In this document: positions 47,111-57,319 of the stretch, one piece after another
Layout: the number at the start of each line of letters is the position of its first letter
Position numbering within the stretch: the first letter of the stretch is position 1
Origin: Prunus persica
Taxonomy: Eukaryota; Streptophyta; Magnoliopsida; Rosales; Rosaceae
Assembly: GCF_000346465.2 (NCBI RefSeq)
Contig: NC_034009.1
Span: 9,444,831 to 9,508,830, forward strand
Length of the DNA stretch: 64,000 nt
Direction: 5' to 3'
The notes under the pieces: model-generated
The model's input: only the letters and a program-made list of their open reading frames with translations
Database searches by the model: none
Told to the model about the DNA's origin: nothing
Position numbers and translations under genes: made by a program

Positions 47111-48351
47111 TGTGAAACTCTGTATTTTTTATTTATTATATATATGTTTTATTTTGGAATCTATGATATTAGTAATAACTAAGTGTTTTATTATTATTCA
47201 TTTGATATGTAATTGTTTAATAAAGTTTTTGAAAGATATTTCAGCTTTGGCTTGAACAAAAAGGTTGTTATATTGTTATCCCTTTAGTAAACCGCCAATT
47301 TCTTCATCCAATAGAAGTAAAGGTGTAGCCGACATTCCTCTAGTATAAATAGGAATGCAATTCTTTCATTTTGAAACGCACGGCATGCATGGTTTGCATG
47401 GAAAAACCATAAGAGTTAAGAAAGGGAAATACTAGAGAGAGAGAGAATTTGGGTGTGGATGCGGTGGAAATTAGGGAGTCGTCATACAATTATAGCGATG
47501 CTTTGGAAATGAGATAAGGGTTTTTTGGTGACCATTTACAAAGATTGATCTAATTAAATGTCGTGAGCAATATAATATGCATGATATTATTATTTGATTA
47601 TTATTAATATTGAGTGTTTAAGTGTTGTTAATTATTATTATATCATTTTATTAATATTGACATGATCATATGTTATCAGTGATGACTGGAATTCTTGGGT
47701 TGATAAAGAAAGTATGGAAAAGAGGGTAATGGAAATAGTCTTTTGTATAGTTGAGTCTAACTCTTGGCAGGTACCAGATCTCAGGGATCCCACAGTGCAC
47801 ATGATTTTTATTGGGTGATTCGGGACTGGCGAAAGGGAGTTAGACAAGATGACTAACAAACGGGGAATTACCGGATGATTGAGATGGGTGTTAGTTCATA
47901 TAAATGGACATTCGGGACCAAGTGATATAAGCATGGTATGGGACGTGCAGGTCTGCTCGTCCAGTTATATGAATTAACGGGAGTAGATGAAGAGCATTCA
48001 TGCATTATTATTATTAATGTGATATTTGGCTGTGTGATTGCATATCGCTTAATTTAGTTATATCAATCTACTGTGGTAACCTACTGAGCGGTGGTTGCTC
48101 ACTCCTCACTCTATTTAATCTTTTTCAGATGAATTAGTGGGCTAGACAAGGACTAAACCAGTTGAGGCTGAATTAGATGAGAGTGATATAGCTTTATTTA
48201 TTAATTATAAAGTTATAAGATTTCGGATCTACTTTTATAAGAGAAGTTTATTTTAAACCATATTTCGGTTTCTTTTTATTTTATTTTAATTTCTATTTTC
48301 TCAAGTACCGGGCGTGGAGTTTCCACCGACTCCCAAATCCGTGGCGTGACA
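47111..48351 (+). mobile_element. Solo LTR, 1241 bp, TSD TGATT
   Basis: Starts TGTGAAACTCTG and ends CCGTGGCGTGACA. TGATT flanks it at 47106-47110 and 48352-48356. The left arm (about 32345) reads through GGAGGTGATTAAGGCC without it. A diverged relative lies on the minus strand at 60515-61400 (shared GATGACTAGCAAA, GATGGGTGTTAGTTCATATA-type phrases). No coding domain. Confidence 0.9.
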
Positions 48352-48859
48352 TGATTAAGGCCGTGAACCGAACTGAATTTGAAATGAGCACTCGTTCATG
48401 TAATTTTGTGGCTCACCAATGAGCCAAATTTGCTTTATCTTGTAATGAGGCATGTTACTGGATTGAAGGGGGCCTAGCTGGCTTCACTCTTACCTTCAGA
48501 TGATTTGTGTTCTCTGCATTCTATTGATGAATAAAGTCTTTAGTCTTTGGCCTTTAATAAAGAAATAAATAAAAGATTGCTTAATCCCAACATATTTTTC
48601 GAGTATTTGCTATTTGAAAATAACTGTTCTCAAATGAAATATAATTTCATAAGATTGAATACATCCACCATAACTGCGATTGAATAGCTAGATATAATCG
48701 TTACACAATTTTTTTCTTCTTTCAAAGCAAGAATGACTAGATAAAATTTACAGAATATTGTTGAATTTGATCTTTAAGTACCATGTAAGTTGCCTATATA
48801 TTTTGACTACTGCATTATTTACTGTTGCCATCATATATGTAGTAATTATGACCACACAA

Positions 48860-49345
48860 TAAAATTTCTTTCGTCTTCAGTACGAAAGTCAGTTTCTTCT
48901 TCAGTCGAGTCTTCTTCTTCTTCGTCTCTCTTCTTGCCGCCTCTACTATACTTGTTACCAAAGTCGAAAACTCCAACCTTGTCGCCTTTGCTTTCATTAA
49001 TAGTATTCCCATGAACCTTGAATGAATCGCCGCTTGATCTGGAACTCTTTTTTTTCCCATTCTTTTTCTTGCCTTTCTTTTCTCCAATATTCTAGTGCTT
49101 GTCAACTTTTCCATTATTCTTGGGCAGCTGGGGATTAGCACAAGTACTAATTCTACTTTTCGAATTTGCCGGTTGGTCAGGTCCAGCAATTGAGGAACTA
49201 TTGCCATATGCATTGGGTGGCTTTAAGACCTCACTAATGTCATGTCCATGAGGAACAAACGCCGTCACATTATCATGGCTTATTTCTGAAGGATTAGTTG
49301 GGGCTGGTTGTGTGGGATAAGATTGCTTTGCCTTTTCACTTTCAA
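48860..49345 (-). pseudogene. Broken copy of the 30980 gene
   Basis: Minus-strand sequence matches the 30980 gene closely (SEISHDNVTAFVPHGHDISE, then the Lys-rich part and motif FKVHGNTI...VGVFDFGN). A deletion of about 264 bp, equivalent to 30947-31210, removes the start codon and the Pro-rich part. A Lys codon is TAG at 49092-49094 (KH-stop). The true stop is also lost by divergence. The upstream palindrome AGCTTGGAAAGCAAGCT remains (49410-49426). Confidence 0.88.
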
Positions 49346-49409
49346 AACATGGTATATTTCTCCCCTTTATATATATATAAAAGCGGAGGAATATTGTCAA
49401 GTGGGCATT

Positions 49410-49426
49410 AGCTTGCTTTCCAAGCT
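49410..49426 (-). promoter_or_regulatory. Family promoter palindrome of the broken copy
   Basis: On the minus strand AGCTTGGAAAGCAAGCT is a perfect 6-bp inverted repeat. It is better preserved than in the functional copy at 30839, which has one change. Confidence 0.55.
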
Positions 49427-49469
49427 ATATTCTCACACTTCTGTCAACATATATATATTTTTCTCTCAC

Positions 49470-49850
49470 ATCCTTGCACAGGTTCATAAAGTGATGAGGG
49501 ATACCCTTGTAAAGCCCACTCTACATTATATTTCACTAACTCAAATCGTTTATTGTGTGGATATTCATTCTAATATTATCTCTACCAAAAAAAAAAAAAC
49601 TTGAATCTGATATCATTTGACCATTCAATTAAATTATTGAAATTTGTGTACTTTCTTGAAGTACCGTGTTCATTGATTTTGTTGGTCTCAATTAGATGCC
49701 TTAATGATTTTCAATTTGTCTGATTTTTTGCAAGGAACATCTATGAATGAAGACTTTAAAATTAGACAGTTTGGATTGTAGAAAAAAAAAAACTCGTATA
49801 GTATCCTAAAGGGTGTCCCTCAAAAGAAAGGGACTATATATATACATACA
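49470..49850. mobile_element. MITE of the GAGGGATCCCTC family, copy in right arm
   Basis: Reverse-orientation partner of the MITE at 30421, duplicated with the arm. GATGAGGGATACCC on the left, GTGTCCCTCAAAAGAAAGGG on the right. Confidence 0.7.
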
Positions 49851-50043
49851 TATATGAATATTATTCCTTGGGATCGAACCTCAACAACATACATGAGGTT
49901 CTAGTTGTTGGATATGAATCATGGCTATATATGTTAGAATAGTGTATTTAATCCCACATCGACATGCATGGTTAACTATGAGTCATCCCTTGATATAAAA
50001 AGGAACAATCAACTCAGCAATCGAGACATCTATCCGAGAGTTC

Positions 50044-50130
50044 GCCGTTTTCGGGTTTGAGGATAATAAAGTCAAAGGGAACCAGGGCAAGGTGAAAGGA
50101 TATAATGACTTTGGCAACCAGTGCTACTGA
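50044..50130 (+). pseudogene. Relic: last motif of a family gene cut by the inverted arm
   Basis: Encodes FGFEDNKV...GYNDFGN and a stop at 50128-50130, closest to the second motif of the 41795 locus. The 3' UTR after it matches that locus for more than 150 bp. Everything 5' was lost at the duplication junction at 50043. Confidence 0.8.
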
Positions 50131-50228
50131 GAAGGAAGAAAGTGCGCCTGCCTGTGAACCAAACCAATGGCAATCTCTCGTTGCATGCATGCATGCAATT
50201 GAATATGTACGTACTAAAATATCTACAC

Positions 50229-50289
50229 TAAAATAAGAGCTGATGCAATATATGTATACTATCTGAGGCTCATTCTTCGGGTAGGCTTC
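50229..50289 (+). promoter_or_regulatory. 3' UTR hairpin module of the relic
   Basis: AAAATAAGAGCTGATGCAAT, then GAGGC (50265-50269) and GCTTC (to 50289). The changed base gives a G-U pair instead of G-C, so the stem is still possible. Confidence 0.6.
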
Positions 50290-50299
50290 GTTTTTATGT

Positions 50300-51830
50300 G
50301 TTATTAATATTATTCTAATAAATTAATGGGTGCTTGACATTAATATCAACTTCTTTTAGATTATCAATGAAAAATGTCCGCAAATAATTTGCCTCTCTCC
50401 TGTATCGTGCTGCCATCATAAATAAACAAAATTCAAGTCATAATATTCATAAGTTTGGCTTTTTGACGCACTAAAAATTTGTTACTAGTTTGGCAACCAA
50501 AAACACACACAATTAAATTGTCAAAGACATCGTTAGTATAAGTATATAAATTGGTCGCTAATAAAGATAGTCTCCTTAGCATTTTCCTTTTCATGGACAA
50601 TCAGAACTAGTTTATTAAACTTATGAGTTGTTAACACAGATGGAGCAAAGCTTCATGATGTACAGTAAACGGATGAAGTGGTTGTTAGGTCCCATTTGCA
50701 TTTTATTTACCATACATGATATGATAAGAGTTGTATAAAATCAACATCCAATAAGATTAATTGGAATCTGGTCAAACACATGCAAAAAAATGCTCTATCC
50801 TCTCAAATGGGAACCTGTGAATTCCATTGGCTGTGAAATTATCAACCTTTGGTCCAAAGGCTTTGGAAAGAAAGGTTCTTATCTCAAGGAAAATTCCGTA
50901 AAGCACTACGTATTTGTTGGTAGTGAAATAAGGTTCTTATCCTATTTGAACTGTGATATAGAGACTTTTTTTTTCCGTTTACAATATTTTATGGTAAGTT
51001 TAATGATGAGAGATGCTATATAGAAAATATGCTTGTTCACTCGTTATTAATAAATTTTCGCAATTTAAAAATCATCACTGCAAAAAAATCAATGAAAAAT
51101 ATATTAGATATGGATCTTTCTTTTCTGAAAGCTATATATGTCACCTTCATTATCCTTATCAAATTCGAACTTGCCATGCATGAATTTGCTTGAACTCAAC
51201 TAACTCCTCAAAACTATAGGAATTTCTCGAAATTACTAATTGAACTTCCCACCATCCATCTTTCAAGGACCCAACTTACACAAGTAGTCACAAACTAGCT
51301 CTCAACCAAGCCTGTTAGAATTAAGCGTTCCCTTCCCTCCTCCATTGATTGAAAAAAGAAAAAAGAAAAAAAAAACACTTACGAAACAAGCCATGAATAC
51401 TTATAAGAACAATATTCTTATGGTAATGTCTTATTTATATTTGTTGGTTGCTCCGTTATTGTAATGGTCTTTTATGGCTAGTTTGTATGGGTCTTTTATG
51501 ACTAGTGACTTTTTTGATTAAATTATGAATGCAATTCTATAATTTATCAACAACAAAAAATCAACTAACGCACATGGATAATGGATCTCTCTCTTTTGAA
51601 AACAGCTAAAAGCAACTCCATTGTCCTTAGTGAATTTATTCTTGATTAGTTTTGTTGAATTCATCATCTTCGAATTATTCCAACTTAATTACGTAGCACA
51701 GCTTACGGATGCAACTGAGCATCGCACATAGCTGAGCAATTAATGGGTCGTACTCGTATGTAGCAGAGAAATTAAAAAGATATTTACCCCAAAAAAAAAA
51801 AAGTTAAGATAAGACATTAGGCCCGTACTG
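50300..51830. other. Intergenic, no gene found
   Basis: AT-rich DNA. AATCTGGTCAAACACA..AATGCTCTATCC near 50765-50800 recurs near 53880-53915, so this non-coding region was duplicated together with the genes at 51999 and 56629. Confidence 0.45.
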
Positions 51831-51918
51831 TAGTATATTATTCCAAGAAGATAAATGTGAAGAATCTTATGATCAATAATATAGAATTTGTATTATCCTC
51901 TGTGCGCATGCCAACATC

Positions 51919-51926
51919 TATAAAAG
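51919..51926 (+). promoter_or_regulatory. TATA box of the 51999 gene
   Basis: TATAAAAG, 73 bases before the start of translation. GGAGAC-GTGAGGCAATAAGT, GATCATC and GCGCATGCCAAC nearby are shared with the 56629 gene. Confidence 0.75.
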
Positions 51927-51998
51927 GAGACTGTGAGGCAATAAGTCGATCATCCAAGCAAACTCACAGATTCCAACTAAAAACTAATCAGCAAGACA

Positions 51999-52463
51999 AT
52001 GACGAGTCACCAAGTGAAAAATCAGGTGAGAGACACAGTTGAGGAAGGCTTCGACAACCTCCACAGGGTTGCCGACGTCGTGACTTTTCCTTTGGCCCCT
52101 CTGGACGGTGCCATTCACGGCACGGCCCGAGGGGTCGTCAACTGGCTCACAGATACCCATCCTGATAGATCCAAGTCCAAGCAAATTCCTAATGGCGCTG
52201 GCTACGGTGGCGGACATGGGGGCGGCTATGGCGATGGCGGAAACGGCAGTGGATATGGTGGAAATCCCAACCGCAGAACTTTCAACTTTAAAGGGAATGA
52301 GGTTAGCAACAACGAGGGCCCAACTTATGGATTTAACAACTTTGGCAACAGGCGTGGTGGCGGCCCCTACAGTGGCGGTTCTGAATTCGGCTTTGAGAAC
52401 AATAAACTGAACGGGAACAAGGGCCACACTGAGGGATTTAACGACTTTGCCAACGAATACTGA
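51999..52463 (+). CDS. MTSHQ-type two-motif protein
   Basis: 154 residues, single exon. Residues 1-55 are almost identical to the 56629 protein: an amphipathic start (MTSHQVKNQVRDTVEEGF), then DVVTFPLAPLDGAIHGTARG and VVNWLTDTHP. This block keeps its sequence far better than the linker and is probably a folded or binding domain. Residues 65-90 are Gly/Tyr-rich. Motif 1 is at 95-117 (FNFKGNEV...GFNNFGN) and motif 2 at 130-152 (FGFENNKL...GFNDFAN), ending two residues before the stop. Promoter, TATA box and 3' hairpin are intact. No signal peptide or enzyme domain. Function unknown. Confidence 0.82.
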   Translation: MTSHQVKNQVRDTVEEGFDNLHRVADVVTFPLAPLDGAIHGTARGVVNWLTDTHPDRSKSKQIPNGAGYGGGHGGGYGDGGNGSGYGGNPNRRTFNFKGNEVSNNEGPTYGFNNFGNRRGGGPYSGGSEFGFENNKLNGNKGHTEGFNDFANEY

Positions 52464-52497
52464 ATAGGAACAAGCTCTAAGCATGCATGTAATGGAA

Positions 52498-52537
52498 TAA
52501 GAGCTGATCAAATATCTGAGGCTTGTAACTATGCCTC
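52498..52537 (+). promoter_or_regulatory. Conserved 3' UTR hairpin module
   Basis: AATAAGAGCTGATCAAATAT, then GAGGC (52518) and GCCTC (to 52537), 35 bases after the stop codon. This is the closest spacing in the cluster. Confidence 0.75.
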
Positions 52538-52599
52538 TTTAGTTATATAATAAATAAATAAAGGAAGCTGTTATTTTTACCTTCTTGTCTTATTTTCTT

Positions 52600-53383
52600 A
52601 TCAACTTTATCTTTAAAATTTTAAAGACAAATTTATCCCTTTATAAAATTACCTCTAAGAACTTAGTAGGACACACATTTTCAAGCACAATAAAACACAC
52701 TTTTAACACCCCTAAAATCATTTACTATCAACTGTTCGACTTCAAAATAATAATTAATGTTATTTTTATCTCTTTTTTTTTTGTCTCAAAATTATTCGAC
52801 TTTTTCTTGGAAGATAAATTGCTCTCCCCCAAAATCGTACTTTCTCTCTCCACTCTCTCGTCATCTCCTCTAACTCAAAAGTCGAAAGAGAAGAACTTTC
52901 TAACCCACCAAATCATTCCTAAACTAAAATTGCCCCGAGATGGTTACATCATATAGGTATGGTACAAAATGTGGTATTCCTAAGGGATCCGGATCCTCTA
53001 CTTGGATTTTCTTTACCATGAACTGCTTAACTTCTTTCCTCCACACACCACCTTATTAAAATTTAATCCAAAGAATTTAAAGTTGATCACGTCAACAGAC
53101 ACAAAATTCTTAAAACAAAAACTTAATTTCTTCATAATTAAAAAAGAAAAAACAAAACCATAATTGACCTAACGGGAAATTAACCTTCTGCAACTGCTTG
53201 TTTTTTTTTCTTTTTCCGTTCTATGCAACGTCTGCCCCAAAATTCTCACCCTTGCCCCCTCAATCCAAAATTCAATCTTTCTTGTCGAAAACTAATTAGT
53301 TGGTGACTATAATGTTGTTTTGAGTAATATTTATGAGTAGTACTTCCTTTATCTTTTATTCTTTTGATCTAGTGTAACTTGAA

Positions 53384-53437
<54 letters not shown>

Positions 53438-54220
53438 CTGTGTATTTATGGCTTTACACTGAATTCAAGAAATTTTCAGATAACAAAAAAATAAAAAAAG
53501 GAATATCATAATAGGTTTAGATAGAGCGCAAAACAATCTGTCATTTCCAGAAGAAAAAACATAGCTACAGTATTCTTTGCATTGATTTTAGGTTTTGGGC
53601 TTTGCAATTGATACTATAGTTGCAAGATTGCACGTACGGGAGATCGGAAAGAACTAATTTTCAAAGGAGAAGAGAGATTGTTGATTGGGAAGAGACTGAA
53701 AGGCTGCCACAATACAAGTTAGGTTAATTATTTTTCAGAGTGTTTAATTTTTAGTTTTTAGATCAAATTTAAATGAGATGGCATGTGGAGAAGATAAGAC
53801 AAGCAGATAATAGCAGAGAAAAACCAAACAAATGATCCAAATCCATTTCTAAGCAACATTTAAAAAGGATAATTAGGAATCCGGTCAAACACACCCAAAA
53901 GCTGAAATGCTCTATCCTCCTCGCAAATAAGAATCAATGCAACAATATGTGAATTTGTCAGCATTTGGAAAGAACAAGGTTCTTATCTTTAGGAAAATTC
54001 CTTACAGCACTAAATATTATTGGTAGTGAAACATTAACTGGTCATCATCTTATTTCATGATGAGGACCTATATATAGCAACTTTTTCTTTATTCGGTTAC
54101 AATTATATGTACTATTTTTAATGAGGAAAACTATATGGACAACACTTGGGTGTACTTCCTTGTTAACCCTCTATGTGATTCACGAACCATTCATCTTTAT
54201 ATCACCATTTAAAAAATATC
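52600..54220. other. Intergenic, no gene found
   Basis: AT-rich. An (AAT)n microsatellite lies at about 53386-53436. A stretch near 53880-54010 matches 50765-50930 (duplicated flank). Confidence 0.4.
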
Positions 54221-54232
54221 TCCGTAGCCATT

Positions 54233-54368
54233 GGGGTATAGTTCAGTTAGTTGAGCTCTTCCACCTCCACTCATGTGAGCAGAGGTTCGAAACCCCAAGC
54301 ACCGAATAAATATTTGTGTAAAGCCCCTCCCCTATAATTGCTTGTACTAAAAAAAAAAAAAAAAAAAA
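54233..54368 (+). mobile_element. tRNA-derived SINE with poly-A tail
   Basis: GGGGTATAGTTCAGTTAGTTG resembles the 5' part of a tRNA (A box) and GAGGTTCGAAACCCC the T arm (B box). The body ends GCTTGTACT plus about 20 A. No anticodon stem forms and the body extends past a tRNA length, so it is a SINE. Confidence 0.75.
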
Positions 54369-55119
54369 CTCATCTCTACCAAAAAAAAATTCAATCAAGT
54401 TGTTTATGGATGAGGGATCTCTCTCTTTTGAAAAAGCAAAAATCAACAAATCAACTTGATTATCCTTACTGATTTTTTTTCTGGATTAGTTTTGTTGAAT
54501 TCATCATCTTAGAATTATTCCAACTTACGTATCACAGCTTACGTATGCATGCAATTGTAAATGTGAAATATTCAAAATTTCCCGCGACAAGAAAGGGCAT
54601 GCCCTGTAGTGTTGGCGTGACTTGTGGATATTGACTTACTTTCCTTACACACTAAGAATTCCTATTATAATTGTAATTGATTTACTTTAATTCCTGATTT
54701 CCTACTGCAAATAGATTTAGGAATTTATTATTTACTTGCCCATTCAGGTTTCGTTGTATTATAAATATGACCTCCTACAAGGAGAAGAATACACAGAAAA
54801 TTCCCACAAACAAATATTCTCTTATAGTTTTCATATTTTAGCATGGTATCAGAGCCTGGTTCGATCTAGGGACCTGTTCTTGTGTTCTTCTTGAAATTTA
54901 AGTGCTCTTCTCCCCCCTTGAGGGGGGGGGTGGGGGAGTGAAAGGGATATGTTTATTGACCTATCCCAATTACCTTGACATATTTCCATGAAGATGTTGC
55001 TTATTTCTTGACTCCGACGACCCCTTCTCTTCAAGGGGAGAGGAGGATTGAAGAGAAGTTGTGTATGAGTGAATTAGCTAAAGTTTATATGGAAGAATTT
55101 ATTGTTGCCATTGTCTCTA

Positions 55120-55310
55120 CTGCCGTGCTCATGGGGTTTCGGTGTTCTGCCTTACCTATTGCCGTGCTCACAGGGTTTCTGTGTTCTGCCTTACCAATTG
55201 CTGTGCTCACACAGTTTCTGTGTTCTGCCTTACCTACTGTCGTGCTCACAGGGTTTCTGTGTTCTGCCTTATCTACAGCCGTGCTCACAGGATTTCTGTG
55301 TTTTGCTATG
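55120..55310. repeat. Tandem repeats of 39 bp inside the Copia-derived element
   Basis: GCCGTGCTCACAGGGTTTCT plus GTGTTCTGCCTTACCTA recurs five times. The unit is divisible by three and is open in more than one frame, but no coding use is evident. Confidence 0.85.
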
Positions 55311-55734
55311 TGCCCTATTTTTTAGGGTTTGCTCTTGTGTTTCCGCTGTGAACTTTGTTTTAGTTTGTCACTTGTTTCACTCGTGGTTGACTAAAAGATC
55401 TTCTCTACAATTGGTGTTTCTCAAGTATGGTGTCCTGTGACTCGCTTGTCAAGTTGGGCCTGCGAAATATCTTTGCCCAACTTGAGGGGAAGTGTTGGCG
55501 AGTCCTTATTTAGTTAGAATTTTGGTTCCTTATTTCATTAGAATTTTGGTTACTTACCAATTATATTTTGTCCTATTGTAATAGAGATTATTTTATTTAG
55601 TGTTATGGGGGTTGATGATTTTTTCAACCCTCATGGAGGTAGCACCACCGACTCATTCTCTCATTCTCCACCAACCATCGTTGAGTTGAGTGCCCAGATG
55701 GCTCCGCTCCTATAGATGCAGACTTTGACCCCGA

Positions 55735-55990
55735 ACCCGATCCAAAATCAGGATCCTCTTTTGACGACCCCGACCCCGACCCCGACTATGATGACGACCA
55801 CCCAGACCCCGACCCCGACTATGACGACGACGACCCCGACCCCGACCCCGACCCCGACTCCGAAGACGACCCCGACCCCCACTCCGATGATGACCCCAAC
55901 CCCGAATTTGTCTCTGATTCAGACCCTGATCCCGATTTCAACTCTGACTCCGGCCTCGACTCAGGCTCATATTCCGATCCCAATTCCTAC
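55735..55990. repeat. CCCCGA repeat tract
   Basis: CCCGACCCCGAC units with scattered GATGACGACC. One frame reads Asp-Pro repeats, another Thr-Pro. It is a low-complexity expansion within the element, not a recognised domain. Confidence 0.7.
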
Positions 55991-56545
55991 TCAACTGTAT
56001 CCTATGCATCTTCCGCTGCACAGATTATGACTTCTCGACTAACGACCCCGACGCATGGACCAGATTGCGCATTTTTTGAAATCCGAGGATCAATTGGCGG
56101 ATATTTTGACAAAGGCGATTTCCAGTAAAGCATTCCACAATTCACTGGATCAGTTGGGCATTGGCGACATCTATGCACCAACGTGAGGGGGAGTGTTGGC
56201 GTGACTTGTGGATATTGACTTACTTTCCTTACACACTAAGAATTCCTATTATAATTGTAATTGATTTACTTTAATTCCTGATTTCCTACTGCAAATAGAT
56301 TTAGGAATTTATTATTTACTTGCCCATTCAGGTTTCGTTGTATTATAAATATGACCTCCTACAAGGAGAAGAATACACAGAAAATTCCCACAAACAAATA
56401 TTCTCTTATAGTTTTCATATTTTAGCATGTAGTAGCAAGAAGATAAGGTAAATTATTTATGTGTGAGGAATCTTATGATCAATATGGTAATATGATAAGG
56501 GTATCGGCCTTCATAAAATATTCTCCGCATGCGCATGCCAACTAC

Positions 56546-56553
56546 TATAAAAG
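56546..56553 (+). promoter_or_regulatory. TATA box of the 56629 gene
   Basis: TATAAAAG, 76 bases before the start codon and about 120 bases after the Copia-derived insertion. Confidence 0.75.
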
Positions 56554-56628
56554 GAGACCGTGAGGCAATAAGTTGATCATCAAAGCAAACAAGACAGGGA
56601 TCCCAACTAAATACTAATCAGCCAGACA

Positions 56629-57213
56629 ATGACGAGTCATCAAGTGAAAAATCAGGTCAGAGACAGTTTTGAGCAAGGCTTCGACAGCCTGCACAGTGTT
56701 GCTGATGTCGTGACTTTCCCTCTGGCCCCTCTGGACGGTGCCATCCATGGCACTTCCCGAGGGGTCCTCAACTGGCTCACAGATACCCATCCTGAAGATA
56801 GATCCAACTCCAAGCAAAAGGGTCTTCCCAACGGTGGCGGCTACGGCGGTGGACAGGGCAGCGGTTACGGCGGCGGAAACGGCAGAAATGGGGGAGGATA
56901 TCCTCTGGGTATTAATCCCAACCGCAAACTTGTCACTGTCAAAGGGAATCAAATTAGTGACAACAACGCCGACGCTCAGGCATTTAACAACTTCGCCAAC
57001 AAGTATAACGGGGGCTACAACGGTCATAACTACCACGACAACGGGCAGGGATTTAACAACTCCGGCAACCGGAATAACGGGGGCTACAATGGTCAGAACC
57101 ACGACGATGATGACGATGAAGACGACGCTATTTTCGGATTTGAGGATAATAAAATCAGTGGGAACAAGGGTAAGGTGAAAGGCTTTAACGACTTTGGTAA
57201 CCAGTACTTCTGA
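56629..57213 (+). CDS. MTSHQ-type two-motif protein, longer paralogue
   Basis: 194 residues, single exon. Residues 1-55 match the 51999 protein almost fully (MTSHQVKNQVRD...TFPLAPLDGAIHGTSRG). Residues 66-93 are Gly/Asn-rich. Motif 1 is at 102-124 (VTVKGNQI...AFNNFAN, with Val in place of the first Phe). A partial copy GQGFNNSGN sits near 139-147. An Asp run (HDDDDDEDD) precedes motif 2 at 169-191 (FGFEDNKI...GFNDFGN). The tail after YPLGINPNRK matches the broken 41795 locus. The gene is intact, but its upstream region was recently interrupted by the Copia-derived element. Function unknown; a self-associating protein is inferred. Confidence 0.83.
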   Translation: MTSHQVKNQVRDSFEQGFDSLHSVADVVTFPLAPLDGAIHGTSRGVLNWLTDTHPEDRSNSKQKGLPNGGGYGGGQGSGYGGGNGRNGGGYPLGINPNRKLVTVKGNQISDNNADAQAFNNFANKYNGGYNGHNYHDNGQGFNNSGNRNNGGYNGQNHDDDDDEDDAIFGFEDNKISGNKGKVKGFNDFGNQYF

Positions 57214-57268
57214 GCAGGAAGTCGACCAATGTCAATCTCACCTTCCACATGCAGTTGAATATGTACAC

Positions 57269-57309
57269 TAAAATAAGAGCTGATGCAATATCTGAGGCTC
57301 CTTGGCCTC
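57269..57309 (+). promoter_or_regulatory. Conserved 3' UTR hairpin module
   Basis: AAAATAAGAGCTGATGCAAT, then GAGGCTCCTTGGCCTC (57294-57309), 80 bases after the stop. Confidence 0.75.
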
Positions 57310-57319
57310 TTCACCGTGT

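Larger units (their letters stand above)
46571..50043. repeat. Right arm of the large inverted duplication
   Basis: Reverse complement of 30181-33425. It contains a solo LTR (47111-48351) absent from the left arm and lacks the left-arm SINE and LTR-like block. Its end at 50043 abuts the last motif of a family gene in mid-codon run, so the junction cut a gene. Confidence 0.9.
54610..56427 (+). mobile_element. Young non-autonomous Copia-type LTR element, 1818 bp
   Basis: Two 234-bp LTRs (54610-54843 and 56194-56427) read identical by eye and start TGTTGGCGTGAC, ending TTTTAGCA. TGTAG flanks the element at 54605-54609 and 56428-56432. TGGTATCAGAGCC follows the 5' LTR, the primer site complementary to initiator methionine tRNA. 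GTGAGGGGGAG precedes the 3' LTR. No gag or polymerase core remains. Only the last 43 codons of a Copia polyprotein (56055-56186, with SEDQLADILTKAISSKAF) are kept, so it must be mobilised in trans. It sits about 120 bp upstream of the TATA box of the 56629 gene. Confidence 0.95.

Noticed and set aside
54233..54368. tRNA gene candidate (A-box and B-box-like sequences)
   Set aside because: No complete cloverleaf, an extra 60-base body and a poly-A tail mark a SINE. The same holds for 31766-31922 and 42915-43064.
55716..56030. Thr-Pro or Asp-Pro repeat protein
   Set aside because: The tract is inside the Copia-derived element, reads equally well in two frames, and has no start or domain.
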